Of a DNA stretch of 64,000 nucleotides, positions 29,337 to 37,018 are shown one piece after another. How positions within the stretch are numbered: position 1 is the stretch's first letter; each line of letters begins with the position of its first letter. A program made the position numbers and the translations under genes. The notes beneath the pieces are model-generated. The model saw nothing but the letters and a program-made list of their open reading frames with translations, made no database searches and was not told the DNA's origin. The DNA lies in contig NZ_PDEQ01000002.1 of NCBI RefSeq assembly GCF_002554795.1, positions 620,001 through 684,000 on the forward strand, written 5' to 3'. The DNA is from Longibacter salinarum. Lineage in GTDB: Bacteria; Bacteroidota; Rhodothermia; Rhodothermales; Salinibacteraceae.

Positions 29337-29369
29337 CGCGTCGTATCGACTATTTGCAGATCGGTGTCG

Positions 29370-29401
29370 GAAGGCCCGGGGCGACCTCGCTCTGGGCCTT
29401 C
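29370..29401 (+). terminator. intrinsic terminator of transaldolase
   Basis: Arms GAAGGCCCGGGGCG (29370-29383) and CGCTCTGGGCCTTC (29388-29401) pair over 14 bp with a 4-nt ACCT loop, followed by TCGTCTAAA. The T run is weak but the stem is very stable. Confidence 0.75.
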
Positions 29402-29574
29402 TCGTCTAAACTATGGCCACGTGGGGCGATCGTATCGCGGTATCCCGGCTTGTGCCGCGATAGTCTCGTGGAGTGGACCCCAAGTCCAGTGCCGGGAAAA
29501 CGTGCAGTATTGTAAAGATGAATCGACGTAGGGGTTAGCGTCGAACCGATCCGCGTGGGCGAAATAGGATTTGT

Positions 29575-30984
29575 GTGTCAAACGGTTTCGTGTCCTTACT
29601 CCTTACCGTACTCACGACCTTGAGTCTTACAGTCGTTGCGAATCGTGTCCCGATCCGGAAGACCGATGATGGATGGAAGACCTCCGTCGGTGGACTTACA
29701 ACGGCCCTGCTTCCCGTCCTCGAAGAGCAGGGAGGCGTGTGGGTCGGTATGGGCGAAGATCCTGACCTCCCGGAGTGTCAGCAATATCCTGAAGACGATC
29801 CTGATTTTCTCGTTCGACGCGTCCCGTTGAGTGACGAGGAGCTTGACAACTATTATTACGGGATGGCCAATCGCGTACTCTGGCCGGTTTCCCACTACCT
29901 CATCCAGCATCTCGAACTGAGGGAGCGATTCATAGACACGTACCGGAGCGTGAACGAGCGCTTCGCCAAGGCGGTGCTGGATGAGAGTCCGGACGATCCA
30001 GATGAGATTATCTGGATTCAGGACTATCACCTCATGCTTGCCCCGCGACATATTCGCGATGCGCGTCCCGATGCTGTGATCGGGCACTTCTGGCACATCC
30101 CGTGGCCGGCGATGGAGGTGTTTCGAATTTTGCCGTGGTCACGCGAACTACTCCGAGGCATGCTCGGCTGCGACCTGATCGGTTTTCACGTCGACGAGTA
30201 CGTTGATAACTTCATCGAGAGCGCGGAAGTCCTTCTCGGTGCGGACGTGACGGAAAATACGGTGACGCTCGATGGGCACACCACAAGGGTTGAGGCGCAT
30301 CCGATCGGCATCGAGGTCGACCGGTTCAAGAAGATGGCGGCGACCGAAGAGGTGAAGGAGAAAGCCGACAAGCTCCGTAACCGTCTCGGGACGGATAACA
30401 TCGTCATTGGCATTGACCGTCTGGACTACACGAAAGGGATTTTGTCCCGACTGACCGCATTCGAGCAGTTTCTCGAAGAGAATCCGGACTACCACGGGAA
30501 GGTCAGCTTCTACCAGATTGCGACGCCGAGTCGTACGAAGGTTGAGTCGTACCAGCAGCTCAAGCGGGAGGTGGATGAGGCCGTGGGGCGCATCAACGGT
30601 CAGTTTGCCCGCGACAACTGGGTGCCGGTCAATTACCGATATCGAACGTACACCCAGTTCGAGCTGTGCGCCTTCTATCGTGCCGCCGACGCGGCACTGA
30701 TTACGCCGCTCCGAGATGGGATGAACGTCGTCACCCAGGAGTTTATCACGGCCACGCAGAACGGTGCGCTTATTCTGTCAGAGCTCACGGGTGCCGCCTA
30801 CCTTCTACCCGAAGCGATTCAGGTTAACCCGTACGACCAGGGAGGGCTGGCGGACGCGATTAAGGTGGCACTAGAGATGCCTGATGAGGAGCGTAGAAGC
30901 CGATTGAAGGGGTTGAAGTCGACGGTCGAGAAGCTGGACGTTCACAAGTGGGCTCAACATTTCCTCGACTCTTTCGATCGGTAA
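29575..30984 (+). CDS. otsA: trehalose-6-phosphate synthase (GT20 family)
   Basis: Transfers glucose from a nucleotide sugar to glucose-6-P, making trehalose-6-P, a compatible-solute precursor. Family GT20 landmarks are TVVANRVP at the N-terminus, GGLTTALLP, WIQDYHLMLAPRHIR, GHFWHIPWP, GIDRLDYTKGI and PLRDGMNVVTQEFI. The reading frame begins at a GTG (29575). The first 16 residues are hydrophobic and not conserved, so a TTG at 29620, just before SLTVVANR, could be the true start; no ATG is available. Related glucosylglycerol-phosphate synthases are an alternative. otsB follows 110 bp downstream. Confidence 0.88.
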   Translation: MSNGFVSLLLTVLTTLSLTVVANRVPIRKTDDGWKTSVGGLTTALLPVLEEQGGVWVGMGEDPDLPECQQYPEDDPDFLVRRVPLSDEELDNYYYGMANRVLWPVSHYLIQHLELRERFIDTYRSVNERFAKAVLDESPDDPDEIIWIQDYHLMLAPRHIRDARPDAVIGHFWHIPWPAMEVFRILPWSRELLRGMLGCDLIGFHVDEYVDNFIESAEVLLGADVTENTVTLDGHTTRVEAHPIGIEVDRFKKMAATEEVKEKADKLRNRLGTDNIVIGIDRLDYTKGILSRLTAFEQFLEENPDYHGKVSFYQIATPSRTKVESYQQLKREVDEAVGRINGQFARDNWVPVNYRYRTYTQFELCAFYRAADAALITPLRDGMNVVTQEFITATQNGALILSELTGAAYLLPEAIQVNPYDQGGLADAIKVALEMPDEERRSRLKGLKSTVEKLDVHKWAQHFLDSFDR

Positions 30985-31094
30985 GACGACATCTGTCGGC
31001 CGGGTGCATGTGCGTTGCGCAGGGAGGAGGCATCACGGCTGATTTTGGGGTCTCTCCGATACATTCATCTCGCTTCATCAACCGGTCTTCTTTC

Positions 31095-31805
31095 ATGCCT
31101 CCTGTTGTTGATAAACCGCTGTTTTTTCTCGACTATGACGGCACACTAGCTCCGATCGTAGATGACCCGGAGAAAGCCGTTCCTCACCCAGATATCCCAC
31201 CGATATTGCAAGGGTTGAGCGACAGGTATCCCGTCTGGATTGTGACGGGTCGCGACATTGCTCAGCTCGGGGCCTTCATTGATCTTCCCCTTCAGGCCAT
31301 CGGTCTTCACGGGTCTCAGGCGGGTACCATCGGTGGAGACACCAAGTATCTCGTGCCGGACGAGGCGGCGGAGGCGATTTCATCCCTCCGCCAGAGCGTG
31401 CCGTCGATCGACGGCGTACGCGTCGAAGACAAGAGCCAGGCGTTTGCTGTCCATTACCGGAATGCGACGGACGAGGAAGATGCCCGTGAGCGGCTCAAAG
31501 CCTGGACGAACACGATGCCGGAGATTCTGGAGGCGATCTGGGGGAAAAAGGTGGTCGAGCTCCGGCCGGAAGGGTGGACGAAGGGGACCGCGGTTCGGCG
31601 CATTGCGTCGGATTATCCGGATCACACGCCCGTGTACCTTGGCGACGATGTTACGGACGAAGACGCGTTCGAGGAGCTGCATACATTCGACCGCGACACG
31701 GTGACCATCAAGGTCGGAAACGATGCGACTGCGGCACATCATCGTCTGCGTGATCCCGACGAGGTGGTCGAATACCTCCGGTCGTATCTTTCTGCGTCCT
31801 CATAG
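31095..31805 (+). CDS. otsB: trehalose-6-phosphate phosphatase
   Basis: HAD-superfamily phosphatase of 236 residues that releases trehalose from trehalose-6-P. The nucleophile motif is FFLDYDGTLAPI, motif II lies in WIVTGRDI, the family motif GLHGSQ is present, and motif IV is YLGDDVTDEDAF. The start MPPVVDKPLFF at 31095 places the DYDGTL motif 13 residues in, as usual. It works directly after otsA and is probably co-transcribed. Trehalose production fits a salt- or desiccation-stressed organism. Confidence 0.92.
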   Translation: MPPVVDKPLFFLDYDGTLAPIVDDPEKAVPHPDIPPILQGLSDRYPVWIVTGRDIAQLGAFIDLPLQAIGLHGSQAGTIGGDTKYLVPDEAAEAISSLRQSVPSIDGVRVEDKSQAFAVHYRNATDEEDARERLKAWTNTMPEILEAIWGKKVVELRPEGWTKGTAVRRIASDYPDHTPVYLGDDVTDEDAFEELHTFDRDTVTIKVGNDATAAHHRLRDPDEVVEYLRSYLSASS

Positions 31806-31953
31806 CAACGCCCCAGGCCTCGCATGAATGGAGAGAGAGCCCTGCAATGAAAGAGTGCACCCGGTTCGTAAAGAAGTTCTCCAGCGTGAACAATCGCCTT
31901 CATCCGCCGTGGTACTCTATAACGAAACTCAGAGAAGGTATCTCGACGCCAGA

Positions 31954-32040
31954 ATGACATCCCCCGCCCGCACTTCCTGTTGTTGTTGCGTGTCCGCCGG
32001 GAGGGGACGGTCTGCCTGGTTCATGACGTGCTCGCATTGA
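31954..32040 (+). CDS. poly-cysteine leader peptide of the sulfurtransferase operon
   Basis: A 28-codon reading frame (MTSPARTSCCCCVSAG..., stop TGA at 32038-32040) with four consecutive Cys codons TGT TGT TGT TGC at 31978-31989 and a fifth Cys near the end. It lies 160 bp upstream of a CysA2-type sulfurtransferase and is followed by mutually exclusive hairpins. The segment 31996-32006 just after the Cys codons can pair over 11 bp (one G-U) with 32071-32081, the left arm of the terminator at 32070-32100. This is the layout of amino-acid attenuation: a ribosome stalled on Cys codons would favour the antiterminator and let transcription continue. Poly-Cys leader frames before cysA2-type genes are known from mycobacteria. 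Translation here is inferred. Confidence 0.75.
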   Translation: MTSPARTSCCCCVSAGRGRSAWFMTCSH

Positions 32041-32081
32041 GTTTCGTCGTGGCATTTGCAGCGTTTGTTGCCCCTCTCGGC
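31996..32081 (+). promoter_or_regulatory. antiterminator pairing of the cysteine attenuator
   Basis: GCCGGGAGGGG (31996-32006), seven bases after the last Cys codon, is complementary over 11 positions (one G-U) to CCCCTCTCGGC (32071-32081). The second segment is also the left arm and first loop base of the terminator hairpin, so the two structures exclude each other. Confidence 0.75.
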
Positions 32082-32100
32082 ATGACCGCGAGGGGCTTTT
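32070..32100 (+). terminator. attenuator terminator before the sulfurtransferase gene
   Basis: Arms GCCCCTCTCGG (32070-32080) and CCGCGAGGGGC (32086-32096), 10 of 11 paired, loop CATGA, followed directly by TTTTCTAT. It sits between the leader peptide stop (32040) and the sulfurtransferase ATG (32200). Confidence 0.88.
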
Positions 32101-32199
32101 CTATAGCCGTTCGCGGTGATTCCCCCTCGACATTGGGGTGAACACATGCCGCAGGGTCTCATCCCAACATCGTTTTTCAACGTTACCAATACTCAGGCT

Positions 32200-33072
32200 A
32201 TGGCCGAATACGCACATCCCGACGTGCTCGTCTCCACCGATTGGGTGGCTGAGCACATGCACAACACGGACAACGTCCGACTCGTCGAAGCGAACGAAGA
32301 CGTTCTCCTGTACGAGACGGGTCACATTGAGAACGCCGTCAAGATCGACTGGGTGCAGGATCTGCAGGACGACACGGTTCGCGACTTCATCGATGCGGAG
32401 GCATTTGCCGAACTGTGCGCCGAAAATGGTATTTCCAACGATACCACGGTGGTCTTCTACGGCGACCGAAATAACTGGTGGGCCTGCTACGCTTTCTGGG
32501 TGTTCAGGCTGTATGGTCACGAAAACGCCGTCATCATGGATGGTGGCCGGAAGAAGTGGGTCGACGAAGGCAGAGATCTCACGCGAGAGAAGCCGGACTT
32601 TTCGCGGGCCGAGTACACCGCGCCGGACGGGCCGAATGTGTCGATCCGTTCCTTCCGAGACGAGGTGCTGGAGCACCAGAAGCGGAGGGGTCAGATGGTG
32701 GATGTGCGTTCTCCAGAGGAATTCCGCGGCGAGATCACGCACCTTCCGGATCTTCCGGAGGAAAGTTCGATGCGCGGCGGTCACATTCCCGGCGCACGAA
32801 ATGTGCCGTGGTCTACGGCCGTGAACGAGGACGGTACCTTCAAATCCCGCGAGGAGCTGGAGAAGATCTACCAGGAGGGCGAAGGCCTCGATCGCTCGGC
32901 GGAAACGATCGCGTACTGCCGTATCGGCGAGCGATCGAGCCATACGTGGTTCGTGCTAACGTATCTCCTCGGGTTTGACAACGTCAGTAACTACGACGGC
33001 TCCTGGACCGAGTGGGGCAACCTGGTCGGTATGCCGATCGAGCGGGGCGATGCGCAGCCCGTGGAGGCATAA
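32200..33072 (+). CDS. thiosulfate sulfurtransferase (rhodanese, CysA2 type)
   Basis: Two-domain rhodanese of 290 residues that moves sulfane sulfur from thiosulfate to a thiol acceptor. The N-terminal domain is inactive as usual ([17 protein letters not shown]...[15 protein letters not shown]). The catalytic loop in the second domain is [11 protein letters not shown] with Cys240, and the [11 protein letters not shown] motif precedes it. Wording such as [16 protein letters not shown] and [10 protein letters not shown] closely resembles actinobacterial CysA2/CysA3. The start at 32200 ([12 protein letters not shown]) is preferred because upstream in-frame ATGs lie within the leader. The gene is preceded by a cysteine-coding attenuator and followed by sufE, which points to regulation by cysteine supply. 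Confidence 0.93.
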   Translation: MAEYAHPDVLVSTDWVAEHMHNTDNVRLVEANEDVLLYETGHIENAVKIDWVQDLQDDTVRDFIDAEAFAELCAENGISNDTTVVFYGDRNNWWACYAFWVFRLYGHENAVIMDGGRKKWVDEGRDLTREKPDFSRAEYTAPDGPNVSIRSFRDEVLEHQKRRGQMVDVRSPEEFRGEITHLPDLPEESSMRGGHIPGARNVPWSTAVNEDGTFKSREELEKIYQEGEGLDRSAETIAYCRIGERSSHTWFVLTYLLGFDNVSNYDGSWTEWGNLVGMPIERGDAQPVEA

Positions 33073-33169
33073 CGACGGCCCGATTGCTTGCACTGGCTTT
33101 GCGCCGGGGGCGATGACGGTCGTCCCCGGCGCAAGCATTTCGGTTTCTGTTTTCCTACTTCTATCCCGC

Positions 33170-33598
33170 ATGAATCGTCTCGAAGAGATCGCCGAACCGT
33201 TCCAGATGGCCGATCGTGATTTCCGTCTGGAGCTCTTGCTCGAATACTCCGACAAGCTGCCGGAGCTGCCTGATGACTACAGGGAGCTTCGAGATCAGGG
33301 AATGAACATGGTGCATGAGTGCCAGTCTCCGGTCTTCCTGATGGCAGAAGTTGAGGATGGCACCGTGCGCGTTATTGGCGACGTGCCCCGTGAGGCGCCG
33401 ACCGCACGGGCGTTTGTGTCCATTCTGCGCGACGCATTTGATGGCGAGCCGCCGAGCGAGGTCCTGGACGCGCCCGCTGATGCCCTTCGCGTCCTCGGGC
33501 TCTCCGATCTGCTGGGTATGCAACGCACGCAGGGGCTTAGCGCCATCTACGGCCGACTTCGCAAGCAAGTCCGAGAGAAATCGCAGAGTCAAGCGTAA
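33170..33598 (+). CDS. sufE: SufE-family sulfur acceptor
   Basis: A 142-residue protein that takes persulfide sulfur from a donor (SufS or, here perhaps, the rhodanese) for Fe-S cluster assembly. The SufE fold is visible: EIAEPFQMADRDFRLELLLEYSDKLPELP, the sulfur-accepting Cys51 in HECQSPVFL, and the C-terminal LGLSDLLGMQRTQGLSAIYGRLRKQV. It lies 97 bp after the sulfurtransferase on the same strand and is probably part of the same cysteine-attenuated transcript. The start ATG at 33170 gives the family N-terminus. Confidence 0.93.
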   Translation: MNRLEEIAEPFQMADRDFRLELLLEYSDKLPELPDDYRELRDQGMNMVHECQSPVFLMAEVEDGTVRVIGDVPREAPTARAFVSILRDAFDGEPPSEVLDAPADALRVLGLSDLLGMQRTQGLSAIYGRLRKQVREKSQSQA

Positions 33599-33915
33599 CG
33601 CACATTCAGATCCGCGATGGCCCCGCGAATAGACCTAAAGAGGTCAAGCTGGCAGGCACCTGTCGGACGGACAGAGGCAAAGAACGGGGTTTGTCGAATC
33701 GACAGATCGATACGCGATCGGTCCGTCACGGCGTCACCCTTCGATTTTGAAGGGTCGGAAAGAGTGGCAGAGAACGCGATCCAGGACGGCGCTGGTACGA
33801 GAGTTGTCTGGGGGATTCGTAGACCTATCAAGCTTCGTATGCCCAGTGTAGACTATCGCGTACGAGGCCATTGCAATCATATCCCTGATGTTGCACAGCT
33901 TGAATATCTAAGACC
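33599..33915. other. intergenic region upstream of hsp20, no gene seen
   Basis: 317 bp. No open frame or RNA family recognised, and no CIRCE-type repeat was found, so the heat-shock control of hsp20 is not visible by eye. Confidence 0.4.
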
Positions 33916-34362
33916 ATGACAAAGCTGATCCGTACTCCAAATCGCAACCTCTCGTCCCTTCAGCAGGAAATCGACCGCCTCTTTGAGGGCTTCTTCCCGA
34001 CGCGTTCCTCCGATGAAGACGCTTCGCGCTATGCGTCCATGTGGTCGCCTCGAACGGACCTGATCGAGACGCCGGAAGCGTATCGCATCGAACTCGACGT
34101 TCCAGGAATGAACCGCGATGACATCCACATCAGCTACCAGGATGATCGTCTTACGGTGAGCGGAGAACGTGCACACGAAGCCCGCGAGGAGAACGAGGAG
34201 CGTGTTCGCGTCGAGCGCACCTTTGGCAATTTCTTCCGCTCGTTCACGCTCCCCAGCACGGTTAGTGCGGAGCAAATCTCAGCACAGCATGAGAATGGTG
34301 TGCTGACGATCACCGTCCCGAAAGCTGAGGAGAGCAAGCCCCGACGCATCGAGATCAAATAG
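33916..34362 (+). CDS. small heat shock protein (Hsp20/alpha-crystallin)
   Basis: ATP-independent holdase chaperone of 148 residues. The alpha-crystallin domain spans about 45-140 (TDLIETPEAYRIELDVPGMNRDDIHISYQDDRLTVSGE), with the conserved GVLTITVPK near the end. The C-terminal I-x-I oligomerisation motif is IEI in the last residues. An N-terminal arm of about 40 residues (LQQEIDRLFEGFFP) is typical. It ends in a strong terminator and is monocistronic. Confidence 0.95.
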   Translation: MTKLIRTPNRNLSSLQQEIDRLFEGFFPTRSSDEDASRYASMWSPRTDLIETPEAYRIELDVPGMNRDDIHISYQDDRLTVSGERAHEAREENEERVRVERTFGNFFRSFTLPSTVSAEQISAQHENGVLTITVPKAEESKPRRIEIK

Positions 34363-34404
34363 GTGGGCGCGACCGAGCCGGTCGGACATACGGATACATC
34401 GTTT

Positions 34405-34440
34405 ACGCCCCGGTCGGTCTCGATCGGGGCGTTTTCATTT
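34405..34440 (+). terminator. intrinsic terminator of hsp20
   Basis: Arms ACGCCCCGGTCG (34405-34416) and CGATCGGGGCGT (34421-34432) pair over 12 bp (one wobble) with a 4-nt loop, followed by TTTCATTT. Confidence 0.9.
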
Positions 34441-34553
34441 TGTGCGCTTACCATCGGTGCGAAAGTACAGGTGAGCGAGCGGTGCTGGATCTACCGGCTG
34501 CCGTTCGTGTAAAGCGACCTGCTTACCGGAGCATTCTCTTTCCCGTGACTCAC

Positions 34554-35201
34554 ATGTCCACATCCTCGCTCAATCTTTCTCTCGACAACCTGGCGATTCG
34601 TCTTCGCGATCGTCTTGGCCACGCGTTGCCGGGAACCGAAGCACAGGTTCAGATGGCGCCTCGATACAGTGCGAGAGAGAATGCATTGTCGGTGGAAGGG
34701 CGAAATTGCCGAGAGGCAGGCGTGCTTGCTCTCCTGTATCCGGATGACGATCCCTACCTGGTGCTTACGGTCCGGCGAGATGATTTGCCGGATCACCCGG
34801 GACAGGTGTCGTTCCCAGGCGGACAGCGAGAGGCGGGCGAAACGTTGCCCGAAACGGCGCTACGTGAGGCGAAGGAGGAGGTCAACCTCACGACTGATCC
34901 CGTTGAGGTACTGGGTGCGCTTACGCCCCTGTTCGTGCCGCCGTCGAATTTCTGCGTGCATCCGTTCGTCGGCGTGCTGGATCACCGTCCGAGTCTCAGC
35001 GCGACGGATCGAGAGGTCGGTGCCATTCTCCGCGTGCCCATTTCCCATCTACTGGACCCGGAGACGCGCGTGGTCGAAACCTGGACGCTGCATGGGCAGC
35101 AGATCGACGTTCCATACTACCGCGTCGAGGGGCACACGGTCTGGGGGGCGACAGCGATGATGCTGTCCGAGTTGCTCGCCTGTGTGCGAGACGTGGTGTA
35201 G
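34554..35201 (+). CDS. Nudix hydrolase, CoA pyrophosphatase (NudL) type
   Basis: A 215-residue Nudix protein. The UPF0035/NudL motif is present: TVRRDDLPDHPGQVSFPGGQ directly before the Nudix box, then REAGETLPETALREAKEEV. This subfamily cleaves CoA and its oxidised or acyl forms to 4'-phosphopantetheine and 3',5'-ADP. The start MSTSSLNLSLDN at 34554 is chosen; the frame is open upstream through the terminator of hsp20, so an earlier start is unlikely. Confidence 0.88.
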   Translation: MSTSSLNLSLDNLAIRLRDRLGHALPGTEAQVQMAPRYSARENALSVEGRNCREAGVLALLYPDDDPYLVLTVRRDDLPDHPGQVSFPGGQREAGETLPETALREAKEEVNLTTDPVEVLGALTPLFVPPSNFCVHPFVGVLDHRPSLSATDREVGAILRVPISHLLDPETRVVETWTLHGQQIDVPYYRVEGHTVWGATAMMLSELLACVRDVV

Positions 35202-35230
35202 AGCGTGTAGCGTTATCGCCGGCATGGGTC

Positions 35231-35271
35231 AAAAAAAAGACCGCAGCCTCCGGCAATCGGAAGCTGCGGTC
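35231..35271 (-). terminator. intrinsic terminator for the minus-strand fahA transcript
   Basis: Arms GACCGCAGCCTCCG (35239-35252) and CGGAAGCTGCGGTC (35258-35271), 13 of 14 paired. On the minus strand it is followed by eight T. It lies 400 bp beyond the fahA stop; on the plus strand it is 37 bp beyond the Nudix gene but lacks a T run there. Confidence 0.85.
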
Positions 35272-35671
35272 GATCTACGTACCGGTACGGCTCACGCGGA
35301 ATCGCAATTATACGTTTTCCGAATGATATTGTCGGGATTGCCCGAACCGTGTCCTCGCAGCGGCTCTGCGTTGGGAAGAAAAACGTTTCAACGATATACG
35401 TTCACAACCTGTTTGTCGGACGGTCTCTGGTCTGCGACTTCGTGGATCTCGCCCTGTGCAGCTACTTCACTCGCCAGGTAGCTCTGCTACATGACTCGCT
35501 TGAGCGCTCCACAGGGGCTTCGCCCACTGTGTTTACTGCGTCAGTCGCTTCGCTCGTGTCGGCTACCGATTCATCCACCAAACAGGTTCTCAAACGTTCT
35601 TCGGCTAGGATGTGGCGCGTCTGCCGAATCGAAGCCGTTGGAGATACCGATATTTTAAAGTCGAAACGGCA
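35272..35671. other. 400-bp region between the fahA stop and its apparent terminator, no gene seen
   Basis: No credible protein in any frame. If the T-run hairpin at 35231-35271 ends the fahA transcript, this is an unusually long 3' untranslated region. Confidence 0.4.
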
Positions 35672-36955
35672 TTACTTGGCGGGAAGGATCGTGCCTTCTG
35701 CTGTGCCAAAGCCGACGCGGTAGTCGTCTCCCTGTGCGTGGCCTGACATCACCACCCGGTCGCCGTCCTGCAGGAAGGAGCGCGTCTCGCCCGACGGCAT
35801 CTCGAGCGGTCGTTCTCCGCGCCACGACAGCTCCAGCATCGAGCCGTAGCTATCCTCGGTGGGGCCGGAGATCGTCCCGGACGCGAGCATGTCACCAGGG
35901 CGGAGGTTGCAGCCGTTCACCGTGTGGTGGGCCACCTGCTGCGCGACGCTCCAGTACATGTAGCTGAAGTTGGTCTCGCAGATCGTATGCGGTGCGTCCA
36001 TCGACTCCGTCTGGAGACCGACCTTCAGCTCGATGTCAAAGTTCTGAGCGCCGCTCTGCTTCAGGTATTCTAGCGGCTCCGGATCTTGCTCCGGTCCGTC
36101 GACGCGGAATGGATCAAGCGCGGCCATCGGGACGACCCACGGGGAGATCGTGGTGGCAAAGCTCTTCCCGAGGAACGGCCCGAGCGGAACGTATTCCCAC
36201 TTCTGAATGTCACGCGCACTCCAGTCATTGACGAGCACGAGGCCGAAGACATGGTCGCCTGCGTCGTCGATGTCGATGGGCGAGCCCAGTTCGTTGCCCG
36301 GGCCGACGAGGGCGCCGACTTCAAGCTCAAAGTCGAGGAGGTTGCTCGGACCGTAAATCGGTGGTTTGTCCTCGTCCGGCTTCAACTGACCACTCGGCCG
36401 CCGCACGTCTTGTCCGCTCGGGATGATCGAGCTCGCACGTCCGTGATAACCAACCGGGAGGTGCAGCCAGTTCGGTTTCAGCGCGTTTTCCGGGCCGCGA
36501 AACATCGTACCGATGTTGGTCGCATGCTCGCGTGAGGAGTAGAAATCGGTGTAGTCGCCGATGTCTACCGGCATCAGCATCTCGACGCGATCGCGGTCGA
36601 CCATGACCTCTTTCTGCAGGTCTGCGTCGTCGCGCAGGTCGGGTGTATCGTCCCGGAGGAGGTCATGGACACGAGTGCGCACGGCCGACCAAGCCTCCTT
36701 TCCGAGACTCATCAGCGGGTTCAGCGTGGACTGGTGGAAGGGCATGCTGGCTTCCAGCGCGGGATGATCGAACAACCCTGCATCGAAGCACGCGGCTAGG
36801 TCCAGCACTCGATCTCCGATGGCAACGCCCACGCGGGGCCGGTCGGCCTTATCGAGGCGGAAGATGCCATAGGGAAGATTCTGGATGGGAAAGTCACTCG
36901 TCGCGTCGACATCAACAAAAGAAGAGATCGACGGATCGGTCGTGGGGTCAGACAT
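35672..36955 (-). CDS. fahA: fumarylacetoacetase
   Basis: Last enzyme of homogentisate (Tyr/Phe) breakdown, splitting fumarylacetoacetate to fumarate and acetoacetate; 427 residues. Family landmarks are the N-terminal SFVDVDATSDFPIQNLPYGIF, DYTDFYSSREHATNIGTMFRG (metal-binding Asp and catalytic His), PVGYHGRASSII, the acidic metal ligands in DFELEVGALVG and LVNDWSARDIQKWEYVPLGPFLGKSF, and the C-terminal GDMLASGTISGP. It is the only homogentisate-pathway gene in the window. A conserved hypothetical gene precedes it on the same strand (63 bp gap). Confidence 0.95.
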   Translation of the reverse strand: MSDPTTDPSISSFVDVDATSDFPIQNLPYGIFRLDKADRPRVGVAIGDRVLDLAACFDAGLFDHPALEASMPFHQSTLNPLMSLGKEAWSAVRTRVHDLLRDDTPDLRDDADLQKEVMVDRDRVEMLMPVDIGDYTDFYSSREHATNIGTMFRGPENALKPNWLHLPVGYHGRASSIIPSGQDVRRPSGQLKPDEDKPPIYGPSNLLDFELEVGALVGPGNELGSPIDIDDAGDHVFGLVLVNDWSARDIQKWEYVPLGPFLGKSFATTISPWVVPMAALDPFRVDGPEQDPEPLEYLKQSGAQNFDIELKVGLQTESMDAPHTICETNFSYMYWSVAQQVAHHTVNGCNLRPGDMLASGTISGPTEDSYGSMLELSWRGERPLEMPSGETRSFLQDGDRVVMSGHAQGDDYRVGFGTAEGTILPAK

Positions 36956-37018
36956 ATAGGCAGTTCGCAGTGCGTGAGAGAAAGCAAGTACGGGATGGAA
37001 AAGAGTCTCAGACGTGGA

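Noticed and set aside
31929-32189. Minus-strand frame with several cysteines opposite the leader region
   Set aside because: The plus-strand interpretation (poly-Cys leader, antiterminator, terminator, sulfurtransferase) explains the sequence; the minus frame has no start context or homology that I recognise.
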